The notes beneath the pieces are model-generated. The model saw only the letters and a program-made list of their open reading frames with translations. It did no database searches and had not been told where the DNA came from. 64,000 nt of DNA from Spongilla lacustris. Its lineage: Eukaryota > Porifera > Demospongiae > Spongillida > Spongillidae. The stretch spans positions 751,832 to 815,831 of the forward strand of contig OX442425.1 of the NCBI GenBank assembly GCA_949361645.1, written 5' to 3'. Shown here in pieces: positions 15,291-27,359 of this stretch. The position numbers were made by a program, and so were the translations under genes. Numbering within the stretch: position 1 is the stretch's first letter; every line of letters begins with the position of its first letter.

Positions 15291-15971
15291 CTGATAACCG
15301 CCGCCAAAATAAATCCATCGAGTGTTGAACGAAAAGGGTATACGTCATAGCGCACACATACACACAGCAGCGAAAATAAACACACTTGTATGCCCTAGCC
15401 GTCGCGTCAACGATGAGAAATTTGCAGCGTTGGTTATGGTTGTGTGTAGGGCTTCGCGTCATCGATAGCATTGAATACTATTGACTAATATCTGATTACG
15501 TTTTGTGATATAATTTTTAAAATGAACTTGAAAACAAGTATAACAATTCTCCACACAAAGGTAGGTGGTTATACTTTCAGCTATACTTATACTTTCAGCT
15601 ATACTAGCTAGGTGGTTCAGTATACCGTTATTAATTTATATGCTTCAGTCTCTAGATCTAGGTGTTTATACTTTTCAGTCTAGGTGGTAATGGTGCCGGT
15701 GAGCGAGCATCTCTCTGCATTATTTTAAAGAATAAACTCTTTGTATTTGCGCGCCGTGTAATGTCGATCCACCAAGTCTGAAGTGCCGGGACCCGCCTGC
15801 TGACCTACATTGTATATATACTCAACTCGTCGTCGAATTTTTTCCGTTCTTTGTAGCAGTTGCGCCCCACGACAGTCCTGCTGCTAACGTTCCTCTGTCT
15901 GGTCTTTTTTTCAGGCCACCTGGCTGAACTCGACGCACGATTTCTTTCTCTATCACTAGTACTTAACTAGG

Positions 15972-16330
15972 CAGGGCCGGATTTAGACTGTCGTGGGCCC
16001 TGGGCAACTAGCCTTCGTGGGCCCCCAGTCCGGGGGGGGGGGGGGTCCCCCTTGCGAATACGAGCGGGGTGGCTTGCGATTAATACATTCCGAGTTGGTG
16101 ACGAAACCTTTGCAGCCTGCTTTGTAACGTATTCCATTCATCAAGGCGTTCTTTCTGCTTTTCGTTTTTCGCGCGCACTATGATTCTCTGCCGCGCCGTT
16201 ATTTCTTAATTTGCTTAACTAAAACATTAATATCATTATGAGCACGGTGGGGACCCCTCAAAGAGCAGTGGGCCCTGGGCAGTCGCCCCGGTTCCCCCCC
16301 CCCCCCCCCCCCCCCCTAAATCCGGTACTG
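15972..16330. mobile_element. MITE with CAG..CCGGATTTAG ends
   Basis: Begins cagggccggatttag and ends ctaaatccggtactg, i.e. inverted ends of about 15 bp, with gtgggccctgggca at both subterminal regions and poly-G/poly-C runs inside. The CAG..CTG ends suggest a hAT-type MITE; the possible 8-bp target duplication is imperfect (shared ACTAG). It lies in the spacer between the two iRhom genes (15291-17023), where I see no gene. Confidence 0.6.
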
Positions 16331-17023
16331 GTACTAGCTGCATAGTAACTGTACAGGCGACAATTAAAATAGTGCAGCAGCTGCCGAGGGCAGCTGCTTA
16401 TAAAAAGACCACACTAGTCTAGGATTGAACAGAAACCCCAAAATCGTGCCTCGCATTGCATAATTTTTATGATGATGTTACTAGTTTGCTTGCTGTAGCT
16501 TTGCTGTTTGCATGATAGTAAACTTGTTGCAGAATTCCATATCACCAACTGCAAGAGGCACCCAAAATCTCAAAATGGCACACAAATATAACGTTGGACC
16601 CGTTTTGTAACGGTTCATGAATCATAATACATGATGATTGTGTTGTAACTTATACGTCAGCTTACGTACAGCAGCACATTACATGTAAACGACGGCCACA
16701 ACTGATTTGAAGATTATTTCAGAGACATAATTATATATGTAACATGAAGAACCACACCCTGGGGTACGTTCTACAGTATATGTCAATATTTTTTTCCTTC
16801 AATTATAAATGTTTGGAAAATATAACAGGGAAAGAGCATTCGCTTTTTTTTAGGAACCAGTTCTTTAAATATGACTGCTTTTAGCACATGTACATACATG
16901 TAGTGCTATTTCAACAAAGTATTGTTTGCTAAAAGATGGCACTAGATGCCCACAACAAAACTACTAACACATGTTCAATTTTGTTACGTCTTTTGGAGAG
17001 CATAAATGTTGTTGGATGTGACA

Positions 17024-20000
17024 TTACAGCGCTGGGATGTACGCATTCAGATCAGCATAGTCGGTGGTACACAGCCCAGATGTGTAGGGGATGCAGTTGA
17101 TGTAACGACAGTTGGGGCAGAAATCGCCGCCAATCAGATAGAAGGTCACAAAGCCAGCGATGAAGAGGAGGAACAGGAGGGGCAGACATACCAACACCAC
17201 CACTCTCTTGCGGCAGGCGTCCCACCTCCCAAAGGTGATGTATGGTACAAAGATGACAGCTGAAATGACCCCAAACAGAAGTCCACCTGCAGAGGGAAGG
17301 GAACCAAAAAGGGGAAAGATGACATCACTCAACTATCCTATACCTTAAAACTAACCAAGATGGGCCCAGTTGTCAATGAATGGTAAGGTACCCAGGAAGA
17401 GAAGTACCACCACAAAGGATGTCAGCTTTATCAGCTCAAGCCATGCCCGGTCCACTATCTGCCAGAATTGGAACAGTTCCACATAGAGCACACCAAGCAT
17501 CCCAAAGATGGCTGGAGTGCTACCACCATTCACTTCATAGGGAGCGAACACTCCACTGACCTGTGCAATGCACACATGAGGTATTCGATGGACATGACAC
17601 AGCACAGATGGTACTCACGATGTTTCCTCCTACTCCACTGATGATGTAGATAAGGCCAATCCTCAACCATCCTATGGTCCTCTCTATCTTTATCCCAATG
17701 TACAGTTGGATGGGCAGCACCAGGACCAGGTGGATCACCCCAAGGTGGACAAACAAGGACATGAACCACCTCCAGAACTGGTTGGCGGTCGGTTGGTAAG
17801 GAAGTCCAGTTTGACTGCCGATGTAAGCACCATTGAAACCACACACATCCTTCAGACAGTTCACTTGCTCGCAATTATCTGCCGTTTCGTGGAAGAATCC
17901 TTTGCGTGCTGCACACTCATCTTTGGTAGTGATATTGCAGTCCCCAATGACTGAATCGCAGCAGGGATGGAAGTAGTTTGGAAGGAGCACAAGAGAGCTG
18001 GTGTAGTTTTGCACAACAGTGTTGTTTGCACAGGAAGAATTTATGCTTGTCAAACCTAGGTTTATACCACCACACTGCGTCTTCAGTGTTGCCCCAATGT
18101 TGTTCCCATTACCACAGCATACAAGGGTATCGTCTACGTATATTCTAAAATTCCTGGCCACAATTCCATAGTTGTCAGTTCGCATACATGGGGAGAACTT
18201 GGCCCCCACTCTGATGAGGTCCACTGGTCTAGGGCCTATCCACAGGTTAGAGGCATAGTAGTATGTAACACTGGCTTTGGGTGTGGTAGTGAAAGAGGTT
18301 GCGGTACTGTTAGTGCTACAGGTACTGTTAGTGGTGGTGTTACAGGAATTAGTCATTTGGACATATGGAACCTTCAGAGTTGGAAACATGCCCACATTCC
18401 CCACAGGATGTACATTGATAGGGGCCAGAGGTCTGTTGATCACCATGATGGTGATCAGACCACCAATTTGGGCCAGGCTGATGAGGACAATGCACACAGG
18501 CCAGAAGGTTGGCAGGGAGGCCACTTCTCGACGAACTAGTGTGCTTTGGCGTTGTAGCTTGGTGACCTTGGGCTTCTTGGGCCTGGCCCGGGACTGATCT
18601 AGACGACCTCTGCGTGTACCTGATCGTGTGAGGTCCCCAGACTGAGTCAGATTAGAACCTGTGTGTGTGTGTGTGTGTGTGCGAAGGATATGGTACACAG
18701 AGGCAATGCAATACACCGTAAACCTTGTGCTTGTGACCATCTACCTCCTCCCACTCCCAAGCCTAACTGCATTACATATAAAGGCATATCCACCTATACC
18801 ACCCTCCAAAGACCACACCCACCTACACCACCCCAAAACCACACCCACCTGCACCACCCCCAAAGAACTCCAGTGCATCATAGTGCTGTCGCCTTCCGCG
18901 AAGTCTGTTCTCTGCCTGTGGAGAGCACATGACACACCATGTCATGACATGTGACAATCACATGCCACCCCCAAAGATAAGCCTGTTCTCTGCCTGTCAT
19001 AGCATGTGTGTATACACAACACAACAAATACTGCAAGTGTTATAGCAAGCCAAGTTTACAAGAATTTACTATCATGATCCTTAACTATCATGATCCTTAG
19101 CTACCAGTGTCTATTAAAGGTCAAATTATTTTGGATGGTTATTCAATAAGTACATATCACCTAACCCCTATATACCACACACACATAAAGACATACAGCA
19201 ATAAAACGCTTGTAATAGGTGTAAGCTTCTCCGACGTCATATATCACATCTGACTCAACCACTATCTCCTCTGGTGCAACTTGCTGAACAGGGGGGCGTG
19301 TTGGTGCTGGTTGGGGAAAAATGGGAGGGACGAGAGGGAGGGGAAGGAGGGATGAGGGAGGGGAGGAGGGAGGGGGAGGAGGGAGGGGAGGAGAGAGGGA
19401 GGGGAGGAGGGAGGGAGGAGGGAGGGGAGGAGGGAGGGGGAGGGGGAGAAGGGAGGGGGAGGAGGGAGGGGGAGGAGGGAGGGGGAGGAGGGAGGGGGAG
19501 GAGGGAGGGGGAGGAGGGAGGGGGAGGAGGGAGGGGGAGGAGGGAGGGGGAGGAGGGAGGGGGGAGGAGGGAGGGGGAGGAGGGAGGGGAGGAGGGAGGG
19601 GGAGGAGGGAGGGGGAGGAGGGAGGAGGGAGGAGGGAGGGGGAGGAGGGAGGGGGAGGAGGGAGGGGGAGGAGGGAGGGGGAGGAGGGGATAGCAGTTAA
19701 AAAAATTCCCAACTTTGTTGCCATGGGTTACCTGGATATTCCTGGTGAGCCCTCGATCCATGTCGTTCTGAGTCACTATGTGTCAAAACAAAACACTTCA
19801 CATGCAAGTGTCATAATGCATGCACCGTAGAATTATGTACCCCCCCCCCCCCCCTTCTTCTCGCCCCCCATTGAAAAAAATCTTGAACAAGCTACACTCC
19901 TGGTTCTGCTCCAGCCAACACCTCCTTCACATGTGCCACACCTCTTTCACAGTACCACACCTCCTTCACATGTGCCACACCTCCTTCACACGTGCCACAC

Positions 20001-21560
20001 CTCCTTCACATGTGCCAACCTCCAGTGCCACACCTCCTTCACATGTGCCACACCTCCTTCACAGTGTCACACCCCCTGTCTACATCACAGGAGCTCACCT
20101 GTGTGGTGGTAGAGGTGGTGGTGGTGCTCCCATGGCTGCTACCAAGTTGTAATCTGGTGGTGCTTGAGTGACGAACATGTTATCATCATCCTCATCCTCA
20201 TCATCCCCGAGCTGAGCTGGGTCAAAGGACTACCCCCCGCCGCTACAAGGTAGCTTGGTGGGGGATTGTTGGGTTTAGGGTGGCTACGATGTGAGCCACT
20301 TCGAAGCAAGGTGGAAACAATACCCCCCTCCTGTGGACATGGTGAGCATTATCAGCAAGTGGCTACATAACCTTCTAGAGTATACCAGACTGGTCAGTGC
20401 ATACCAGACCAGTATACCAGACCAGTATACCAGACCAGTATGTACCAGATCAGTATATCAGACCAGTATACCAGATCAGTATACCAGATCAGTGTACCAG
20501 ATCAGTATACCAGATCAGTATACTAGACCAGTATACCAGACCAGTATACCAGATCAGTATACCCAGACCAGTATACCAGACCAGACCAGTATACCAGACC
20601 AGTATACCAGGACCAGTATACCAGACCAGTATACCAGACCAGTATACCAGACCAGTATACCAGGCCAGCAGACCCCACCAGGCATACCTCGGCTCTCATC
20701 TGGTTGAAGTCCTGCCACCCCATGGTATTCCCAGAGCCATGCTGGGACTCCTCTGTAAGGCCAAAGAAGTTACCAACAGCTCTTCCATAGCGGCTCCTCC
20801 CCGTCGAAGGGTCCTTCCTGCACATAGGCGACATAATGAACATGTGGGGAACATATATGAAACGTGGGGGGAAACATGTAGGAAACATGTAGGGAACATG
20901 TGGGGAACATGTAGGGAACATGTAGGGAACATGTGGGGAACAAATATGAAACATGTGGGGGGAACATGTGGGGAACATGTGGGGAACATGATGGGGGGAA
21001 CATGTAGGGAACATGTAGGGAACATATATGAAACATGTGGGGGGAACATGTAGGGAAACATGTATGAAACATGTGGGAAAACATGTCTACAGGGGAACAT
21101 GTGGGGAGCATGTAGGGAACATGTGGGGAACATGTAGGGAACATGTGGGGAAAATGTAGGGAACATGTGGGGAACATGTATGGAACATGTATGGAATATG
21201 AGGGGAACATGTACAGGGAACATGGTCGGGGGAACATGCAGGAACCACCCAGCCAATGCTTCACATGTATCCCAATGAACAAATATAGTGTAAACTAGTA
21301 TAAGTTTACAAACTGCATCACATAGTGCATACATCTCCATATAATGCACACCCGCATACACACACCCGCATACACACACATACACACACATATACAGACT
21401 GGCTCGTACCTAGGGTCCTTCCACGTACGTACATGCCACTTTCCCCAATATCATGCCCTTGCGACGTGGTGGGAGGGGCAGCAGCAGCAGGACCACTGTA
21501 CTCCAGAGATGCGACAGGACCCGAGGGTCCCTGTGCACTAATCTTGATGTGTATGAGAGC
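17024..21560 (-). CDS. iRhom-like inactive rhomboid, copy B (5' part disrupted)
   Basis: Tandem paralogue of copy A. Exons in transcript order: 21560-21410 (start codon not identified), 20817-20688, 20330-20099, about 19312-19197, 18915-18849, 18658-17619, 17560-17356, 17286-17024. The last four exons are almost identical to copy A at nucleotide level, including lengths 67, 205 and 263. The 5' exons are strongly diverged but alignable: GRAVGNFFGLTEESQHG versus GRAVGSFMGMTYESQHG, PPPSY, then an Asp/Glu run and PPDY. Two apparent 1-bp losses break the frame relative to copy A: exon 20817-20688 is 130 bp instead of 131, and the frame changes near 20230. The 5' half may be a pseudogene, use unrecognised splicing, or contain assembly errors. 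Confidence 0.65.
19318..19692 (+). repeat. Polypurine (GGGGGAGGAGGGA)n tract
   Basis: About 370 bp of G/A with a ~12-13-bp unit, intronic in iRhom B. On the coding strand it is a CT tract leading into the acceptor near 19312. Confidence 0.95.
20395..20672 (+). repeat. 11-bp minisatellite (accagtatacc)n
   Basis: Around 24 copies of accagtataccag/atcagtatacc in the iRhom B intron next to exon 20817-20688. Confidence 0.9.
20842..21240 (+). repeat. Minisatellite (gggaacatgtg/ta)n
   Basis: About 30 copies of an 11-13-bp unit gggaacatgtag or gggaacatgtgg in the iRhom B intron between 20817 and 21410. Confidence 0.9.
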
Positions 21561-21581
21561 CTGAGTATGGAAGCAACAACT

Positions 21582-21890
21582 GTTAACACACAGGGCATAG
21601 ATCAATGTTAACACACAGGGCATGGATCAATGTTAACACACAGGACATGGATCAATGTTAACACACAGGGCATGGATCAATGTTAACACACAGGGCAATG
21701 TTAACACACAGGGCATGGATCAATGTTAACACACAGGGCATGGATCAATGTTAACACACAGGGCAATGTTAACACACAGGGCATGGGATCAATGTTAACA
21801 CACAGGACATGGATCAACGTTAACACACAGGACATGGATCGACGTTAACACACAGGGCATGGATCAATGTTAACACACAGGGGATGGATC
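21582..21890 (+). repeat. 25-bp minisatellite (gttaacacacagggcatggatcaat)n
   Basis: About twelve copies, some shortened to the gttaacacacagggcaat form, just 5' of the first recognisable iRhom B exon. They separate it from the orphan gene at 21936. Confidence 0.9.
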
Positions 21891-21935
21891 AAATGTTTCT
21901 TTCCATTAGCTGCCATGTACCCTTTCCCCATGTCA

Positions 21936-22761
21936 CTAGGGGGTCAGATCCAAACCCGCTGATCCCAAACCAACATGGGGTGATCCAAACAAAATCCCTA
22001 AGCCCGTTGTCGTGGGATTGGAATCTGGAGCCTGAACTGATGGAATCTGAACCTATGCTAACATGCAATGCAAACCGCTCACTGATGCAGTCTGAATGTT
22101 ATCAGGTCACACCATGTTAGGTGAACGATTTGTTGCCTTGAGTGCATGTGGGGGAGGTGTGGGAAGGATGCATGCTTAGCAGTTGTTGTTATGGATGACC
22201 TTACGTACGATATGGATATATCCATGGATGTGCCGTTATACACAACCACAAAAACGTTTGAGGCCCAAGTGTCTAAGTACTTAACAACCTCTTCGACGCC
22301 CCCTAAGAATTTATTATCGCTTGGATACGCACTCCGATACTAGTACACTTGACGAAGGTGTGATGTTATGTTAACGAAGCGTGTCGCTGGCGGTAATGGA
22401 AGTACAATGACAAAGACATTTAATAGCACGGACATGTTGTCTGGCCCGGCCCTTCAGGTGCCACGTACGCGCTGCTACCGGTATTCGTGCTTTTGCTTAT
22501 CACGTGCTCAACTAACACATTTACATTGCGGAGCCTTACTTGAAAAAACTGAGCCCAATGGACGACAGAGTTCTGGCTAATCTTTTTGAACTGTTCCGCC
22601 GCTTCGACATCGGTGAGCGGTCTAAGCCCGATGGATGTCAGGCACTTGTTCAAAGCCACAGGAAACGTATTCTGCAAAAGGATATTATCTGCAGTACTGC
22701 CCGCGTATTCTTGAAAAGTGCGCCTAAAGGCCGAAACTTGATCAGTGGTGTACCCAGCCAT
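21936..22761 (-). CDS. Small uncharacterised protein (150 aa)
   Basis: I do not recognise this family. Exons in transcript order: 22761-22540 (ATG, 74 codons, donor gtaagg), 22339-22205 (acceptor tag, 45 codons, donor gtaagg), 22031-21936 (31 codons plus TAG). All junctions are phase 0 and all three exons are open, which is unlikely by chance. The N-terminal 70 residues (FRRTFQEYAG then NTFPVALNKCLTSIGLRPLT) look like a helix-loop-helix pair, possibly a degenerate EF-hand without obvious calcium-binding loops. Exon 2 contains GGVEEVVKYLDTWASN. The opposite-strand frames over the same positions have no splice logic. The gene starts 172 bp from RNF4, head to head. Confidence 0.5.
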
Positions 22762-22933
22762 CTTATGTAGTTAATGTACTACGATAATAGTAGAGCGACA
22801 GCTTTATTAGGAAGTAGTATGTGGTCACAGGGTACGATCGATGACGTTATTAATTTTCAAATTTATCATATTTGACACGCCCATTATCGGATAATTGCAA
22901 TGTATGTATAGTAATAGACCAGTGAAGTAAATT
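22762..22933. promoter_or_regulatory. Putative bidirectional promoter (orphan gene / RNF4)
   Basis: 172 bp between two divergent start codons. No clear TATA box or known motif is visible, and 5' UTR lengths are unknown. The promoter role is inferred from gene geometry only. Confidence 0.35.
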
Positions 22934-24233
22934 ATGTCAGGGGTAAGCGGTTGACGCCAAGGCTAACTCTAGTTCATTTCCTTTTTGTCTGGCAGACACA
23001 GAAGTCAGTAAAATCCAAGCGTGGTCGAACTCTAGAGTCTACTTCCCTTCGCCACCACAAAAAGAGACGCATTCCTTCCTCGGGAGCTGTTGAAGTTTCA
23101 AATCGCGGACATACCGAAGCAGGGTACATTACACCCATTGCCCTATAACATCGCTTATTTGATATTGTGCTGGCGTTCGGACAGTTCCATCAGAGTTGGA
23201 ACCGCTGTGAATGCGGCTGTGACACCTCGTCCGCCATTACATAACGACGAGCGGGAGAGTGGTGTGATGGCAGCCGCAGAGAGAGGTGAGTGCCTTCTCT
23301 GCTGTCCCTGCCGCGCCCTACATTTATCCCAATCCGCTTTCCATATATCCCCAGTGGTGGTGGACCTTACGAATGACAGTGGTGTGGAGGATGAAGGTTT
23401 GGTAGATCTTACCTCACCCATTCAGGTGAGAGAGAAAGGAATAGTTATATGTGTGTGCTGTTTTTTTTTTTGGAAGTAGGTGGGGTGGTGGTGTTTGATA
23501 TCTTTTGAAGGGAAGGAAGGCCAGGGAGAGAGAGAGAAGGGGGGGGGGGGGGGGGGGGGGGTATGGGTGTTTTATGTCCATAGGAGGAAGAGAGGTAGGA
23601 GTTTGTGTGTCCTGCATCTCTTTGGGAGGGTGGAGGTAAATAGGAAGTTTTGTATGTATGTTTTAAATCTCTTGGTTCTACTTACAGCAGATACCGCCCA
23701 TAACCAGCTACTTGGACACCATGGGTGCTCAGATACCCCCCATAACCAACTACTTTGACACCATGGGTGCTCAGATACCCCCCATAACCAACTACTTTGA
23801 CACCATGGGTGCTCAGATACCCCCCATAACCAGCTACATTAACACCATGGGTGCTCAGATACCCCCCATAACCAGCTACATTAACACCATGGGTGGTGCT
23901 CGGATCTCTACAACCGCTGCCCCTCCATTCCAACAGGACTATGCGAATAGGCCCAGCTGCCTCTACGCCACACCTGTTCATCTTGTTGAATCAGACGAAG
24001 AGGTTGAAGAGGTGAATACCTGCAAAGGGTGAGATGTTTAGCATACAATTTATCTGTCTATGAAGCGTCTAGCTTGCATACTGTTGTGTGTACACTGCAG
24101 GCTTCCACCTCTCAAGCGTTCAAGAGATACTTCTGTGTCACACACAACAGTGTCTTCTCTATCTGGTAGCAGCCAAGGTGCACAGTCCCGGACCTCAGTC
24201 ACATGTCCCATATGCTTAGAGACAGTGGAGCAA

Positions 24234-24269
<36 letters not shown>

Positions 24270-24272
24270 ATG

Positions 24273-24320
<48 letters not shown>

Positions 24321-24523
24321 TGATGTCTGCATGTGTTTAAATCACCCCGCCCCCCATTATCTGTTCTCTGCAGTTTGAGAAATCTGGCAGGCAGCTGGTG
24401 ACAACAGTGTGTGGCCATATATTTTGTAATGTGTGTGTTCGGAACTCAATCTCGCGGCAACATGCCTGCCCCACGTGCCGTAAAAAGCTTACACTTAAGC
24501 AGTATCACCCACTGTTCTTGTAA
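22934..24523 (+). CDS. RNF4: RNF4-type SUMO-targeted ubiquitin ligase
   Basis: Nuclear RING E3 that binds poly-SUMO chains and ubiquitinates SUMOylated proteins. Exons: 22934-22942 (M-S-G), 22996-23123, 23185-23285, 23355-23425, 23688-24028, 24101-24233, 24374-24523; 310 aa in phase. The N-terminus is basic (TQKSVKSKRGR). SUMO-interaction motifs are VVVDLT (80-85) and GLVDLT (about 94-99). A 14-residue repeat follows (see 23688). The C3HC4 RING spans about 252-301, with CPIC, CGHIFCNVC and CPTC. The C-terminus YHPLFL matches the YHPIYI end of vertebrate RNF4, which is needed for dimerisation and activity. It is longer than the 190-aa human protein mainly because of the repeat exon. The 9-bp first coding exon is a small exon inferred from the MS-start and phase. 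Confidence 0.9.
23688..23897 (+). repeat. In-frame 42-bp repeat in RNF4 exon 5
   Basis: Five tandem 14-residue units of the form QIPPITNYFDTMGA (positions 8-10 vary: SYL, NYF, SYI) lie between the SUMO-interaction motifs and the RING. The DNA copies are nearly identical, so the array is young or homogenised. Confidence 0.95.
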
Positions 24524-25157
24524 AAACTGTATTACTTGTCTTGTTTCGTATCTGTGGCCATAGTGCAATTATTGGAACATGTGATGTAGCTGTGTCAGCA
24601 GATGCCAGGATATTTTGGGGGAAGATCAAGGGTGGGTAGGAAATGGAGTTGAATTCCTCTTTAGCTTCAGCTGTGGTTTTTCAGGTCAACAGTTCTCACA
24701 AATTTGAGCAGTCAGGTCTGCCTTTACACAACCAGAAGTGTAGATATCAGATCTTACTACACAACTCCTTATCCTTGGCACCTGGTTCCTCATCAAACAC
24801 TCCTGGTGGTATCAACTATCATCTTCCTTCCTTCATTCCCATATCCTTTTTGACCTTGTTGGAAATATGTGGCCCTACTTGACTACTATTGAATGCTCTA
24901 CTTAACCAGACCACTAAATCAACAGAAACTCACATCTGTCAGAAACCAACTACCATACATCTGTAGTATGGTGCGATAATGATGGAAGATAACCACTTAA
25001 GCCACTTATACACCCAGAGTCACAAGATAATCTCATGTCTATTATTTCTCTCCAAAATAATTTTAAAAATAGAATATGTCATTAGCCTCTCAATCCTATC
25101 TTCTGCTAAAGAATATGCAAATCTCCTAACAGATGGCGATAAGGACTATTAGAACAT
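24524..25157. other. Convergent spacer, RNF4 / sideroflexin
   Basis: About 630 bp between the stop codons of RNF4 (+) and sideroflexin (-). I see no gene, RNA or element; presumably 3' UTRs. Confidence 0.5.
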
Positions 25158-25765
25158 TCACAAGCCTTTATTGTAGTAGATGGTTTTGACGTCTGGATGG
25201 GTGTGTTGCAGGGTCTCCCGCACCTCATCTTCAAGGCTGGAGACAGGCATGGAACTGGACAGAGAAAGGGTTAGGGTCACCTGGTCAAGTAAGTATGCAC
25301 AAGACAGTACTTCCTTCAAAGGCCATGTGGTACTGACCTCTTCTGGGGAAATATAGCACAACATATTGGGGTTGCAAACACCAGGCTAGAGAGAGAGAGA
25401 GAGAGAAATGGAAGTTGTCTATGCACAAGCCACAGGTGGAGTCAGATGTCTACCATATTCCTGCCAAAACGATCTGCAAGGGAGCGTTTAGAGAGGGATA
25501 TCTCTGTGGAGATGAGGTGAAGGGCTCCATTAATGGCAATGTTGGATGTGAGGTGTCATGGCTACCTTCAAGACACCTTTCTTTTCAAGACTGTTCATGA
25601 TTATAGGCGGGATAACTGGTAGGGGAAGGGGAGGTTACATTGGGTGTGGAGAGAGGCATGTTATATACCCATAGCTGGCATTGCCATGACAACCCTTGAG
25701 AATACCACCTGTGCAATTCCCACCATGCCAGCTTTCTGTGTTGAGAATAATGTGAAAAATGGATT

Positions 25766-25832
<67 letters not shown>

Positions 25833-26225
25833 ATGTATGTATGTATGCATGCATGTATGCATGTGTATGTGTGTGTGTGTGTGTGACCTTGGAGACTCCA
25901 AGCTTATTATCGTGCTCATCAGTAATGGTCACTCCAACCTTTATTTCCCTAGGGATGAGGGTACCTTAGTGACACCACTTGCCTGCACAAAGGCTTACTG
26001 TTGCCTCATCAATGGCAGGTTGATAGCATTAGCAGCAGCCACTGCTGTGAACGGTACAAATCGACCAATGATAGGAGGAAGCCTCTGCATACAGAAGAAG
26101 ACATTGCAGACCCTTTATGTTGGCCCTAGTGTCCTGTGGAAAGTGCATACCTTGGCAACCACATTAAGGCCAAGAGCTGTGACTGTGGCTGCAGTGGTAG
26201 CTGCAACATAGGGGACAGCAAGCTC

Positions 26226-26309
<84 letters not shown>

Positions 26310-26714
26310 TGTGTGTGTGTACGTGTATTTGTATGCAGATGTACATGTATGTGTATGTGTATGTACATGTGTGTAAGAATGAGTGAGTGTGTTTACAATG
26401 AGAGACGTTGTAGGGTGTTTTCGTGTGCGTACATGATGTGTTAGGGTTCAGGTGTAGTTTATAGATGCGTTTTATGTGTGTGTGTGTATATGCAATATAT
26501 TGTGCATATGCCAAAGGCACACAACATGGTGATGCACCATTGTGGTTTACTTTGCAGTCACTGGTTGATCACCACTTCTGTTTGTGTAATTGACGCAGGC
26601 ATTGAAGGACTGATTGACCCACTGCCAGAATATGACAGCACCTGGAGATCTGGGAGGTGTGCATATACACACACACACACACACCACACACACACACACA
26701 CCACACACACACAC

Positions 26715-26789
<75 letters not shown>

Positions 26790-27237
26790 TAAGCGCTCTG
26801 CAGTCACTTTATAAAATCATCAAACGTACTTGTAGAACGTGAGCATACATCCAATGATGGTCATGTTCATTGGAACTTGTGCGGACATTCGTCCAATCAG
26901 AAACATTTTCTCTCCCGTGTCGGGGTGGTAGGCGGAGTCATATAAGACCTTGTGGCGCCACAGTTGATCCACCGTGAGTCCCGGGGGTGCTTCGCCAGTC
27001 CTGCAGAACCCAAAACGTTACTTTTAAAAAGTCCGGACTTGATGCTTACATTTTGTAGCGCTTCACTATCTCAGCCGCTTCGGCCAATTTCTGGTTAGTG
27101 GCAAAGATGTTCAGAGGGTTGGCGGTCTCAAAGAAGTGCTTCATTCTGCCAGAAAATGTGGATTGGTCGAATCTGGGTACGTTGAGGTTGATCCGTGGCA
27201 CGGTGGCAACAAGCGGAGACGTTTTCTCTTCTTGCAT
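25158..27237 (-). CDS. Sideroflexin, mitochondrial serine transporter family (SFXN1/3 type)
   Basis: Inner-mitochondrial-membrane carrier; SFXN1 and SFXN3 import serine for one-carbon metabolism. Exons in transcript order: 27237-27050, 27000-26830, 26649-26551, 26226-26151, 26084-25999, 25948-25888, 25735-25669, 25615-25566, 25503-25454, 25385-25338, 25254-25158. They join in phase to 330 aa (human SFXN1 is 322). Family blocks in order: [113 protein letters not shown] and YYNKGL at the end. HPDTGE and NYTNR are hallmark motifs. Head to head with FANK1. Confidence 0.95.
25767..25887 (+). repeat. (TG)n / (TATG)n microsatellite
   Basis: In a sideroflexin intron between exons 25948-25888 and 25735-25669. 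On the coding strand the CA repeat starts three bases after the 5' splice site of exon 25948-25888. Confidence 0.95.
26227..26372 (+). repeat. (TG)n microsatellite ending at an acceptor
   Basis: More than 40 TG units plus TATG variants. On the minus coding strand it reads (CA)n and its last units form the acceptor acacag of sideroflexin exon 26226-26151. Confidence 0.95.
26666..26786 (+). repeat. (CA)n microsatellite
   Basis: CA repeat with CCA and CAT interruptions in the sideroflexin intron upstream of exon 26649-26551. Confidence 0.95.
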
Positions 27238-27359
27238 TTTCGAAGCCTGGTGAGATAAGTAGGGGTGTGGCTAAGGTGTGACTCTACAGGCGGGGCTGTT
27301 AGAACAAAAGGTTAATTTGTTGGCGGGCGCGGGCGTATAATCTTTCTGCAGCTGCAAAC
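27238..27359. promoter_or_regulatory. Putative bidirectional promoter (sideroflexin / FANK1)
   Basis: Only 122 bp separate the two divergent start codons. It holds a small GC-rich stretch (ggcgggcgcgggcg) near 27320-27335. The role is inferred from geometry. Confidence 0.45.

Noticed and set aside
22540..22770. 76-codon plus frame
   Set aside because: Antisense of the first exon of the 21936-22761 gene; no splice logic on the plus strand.
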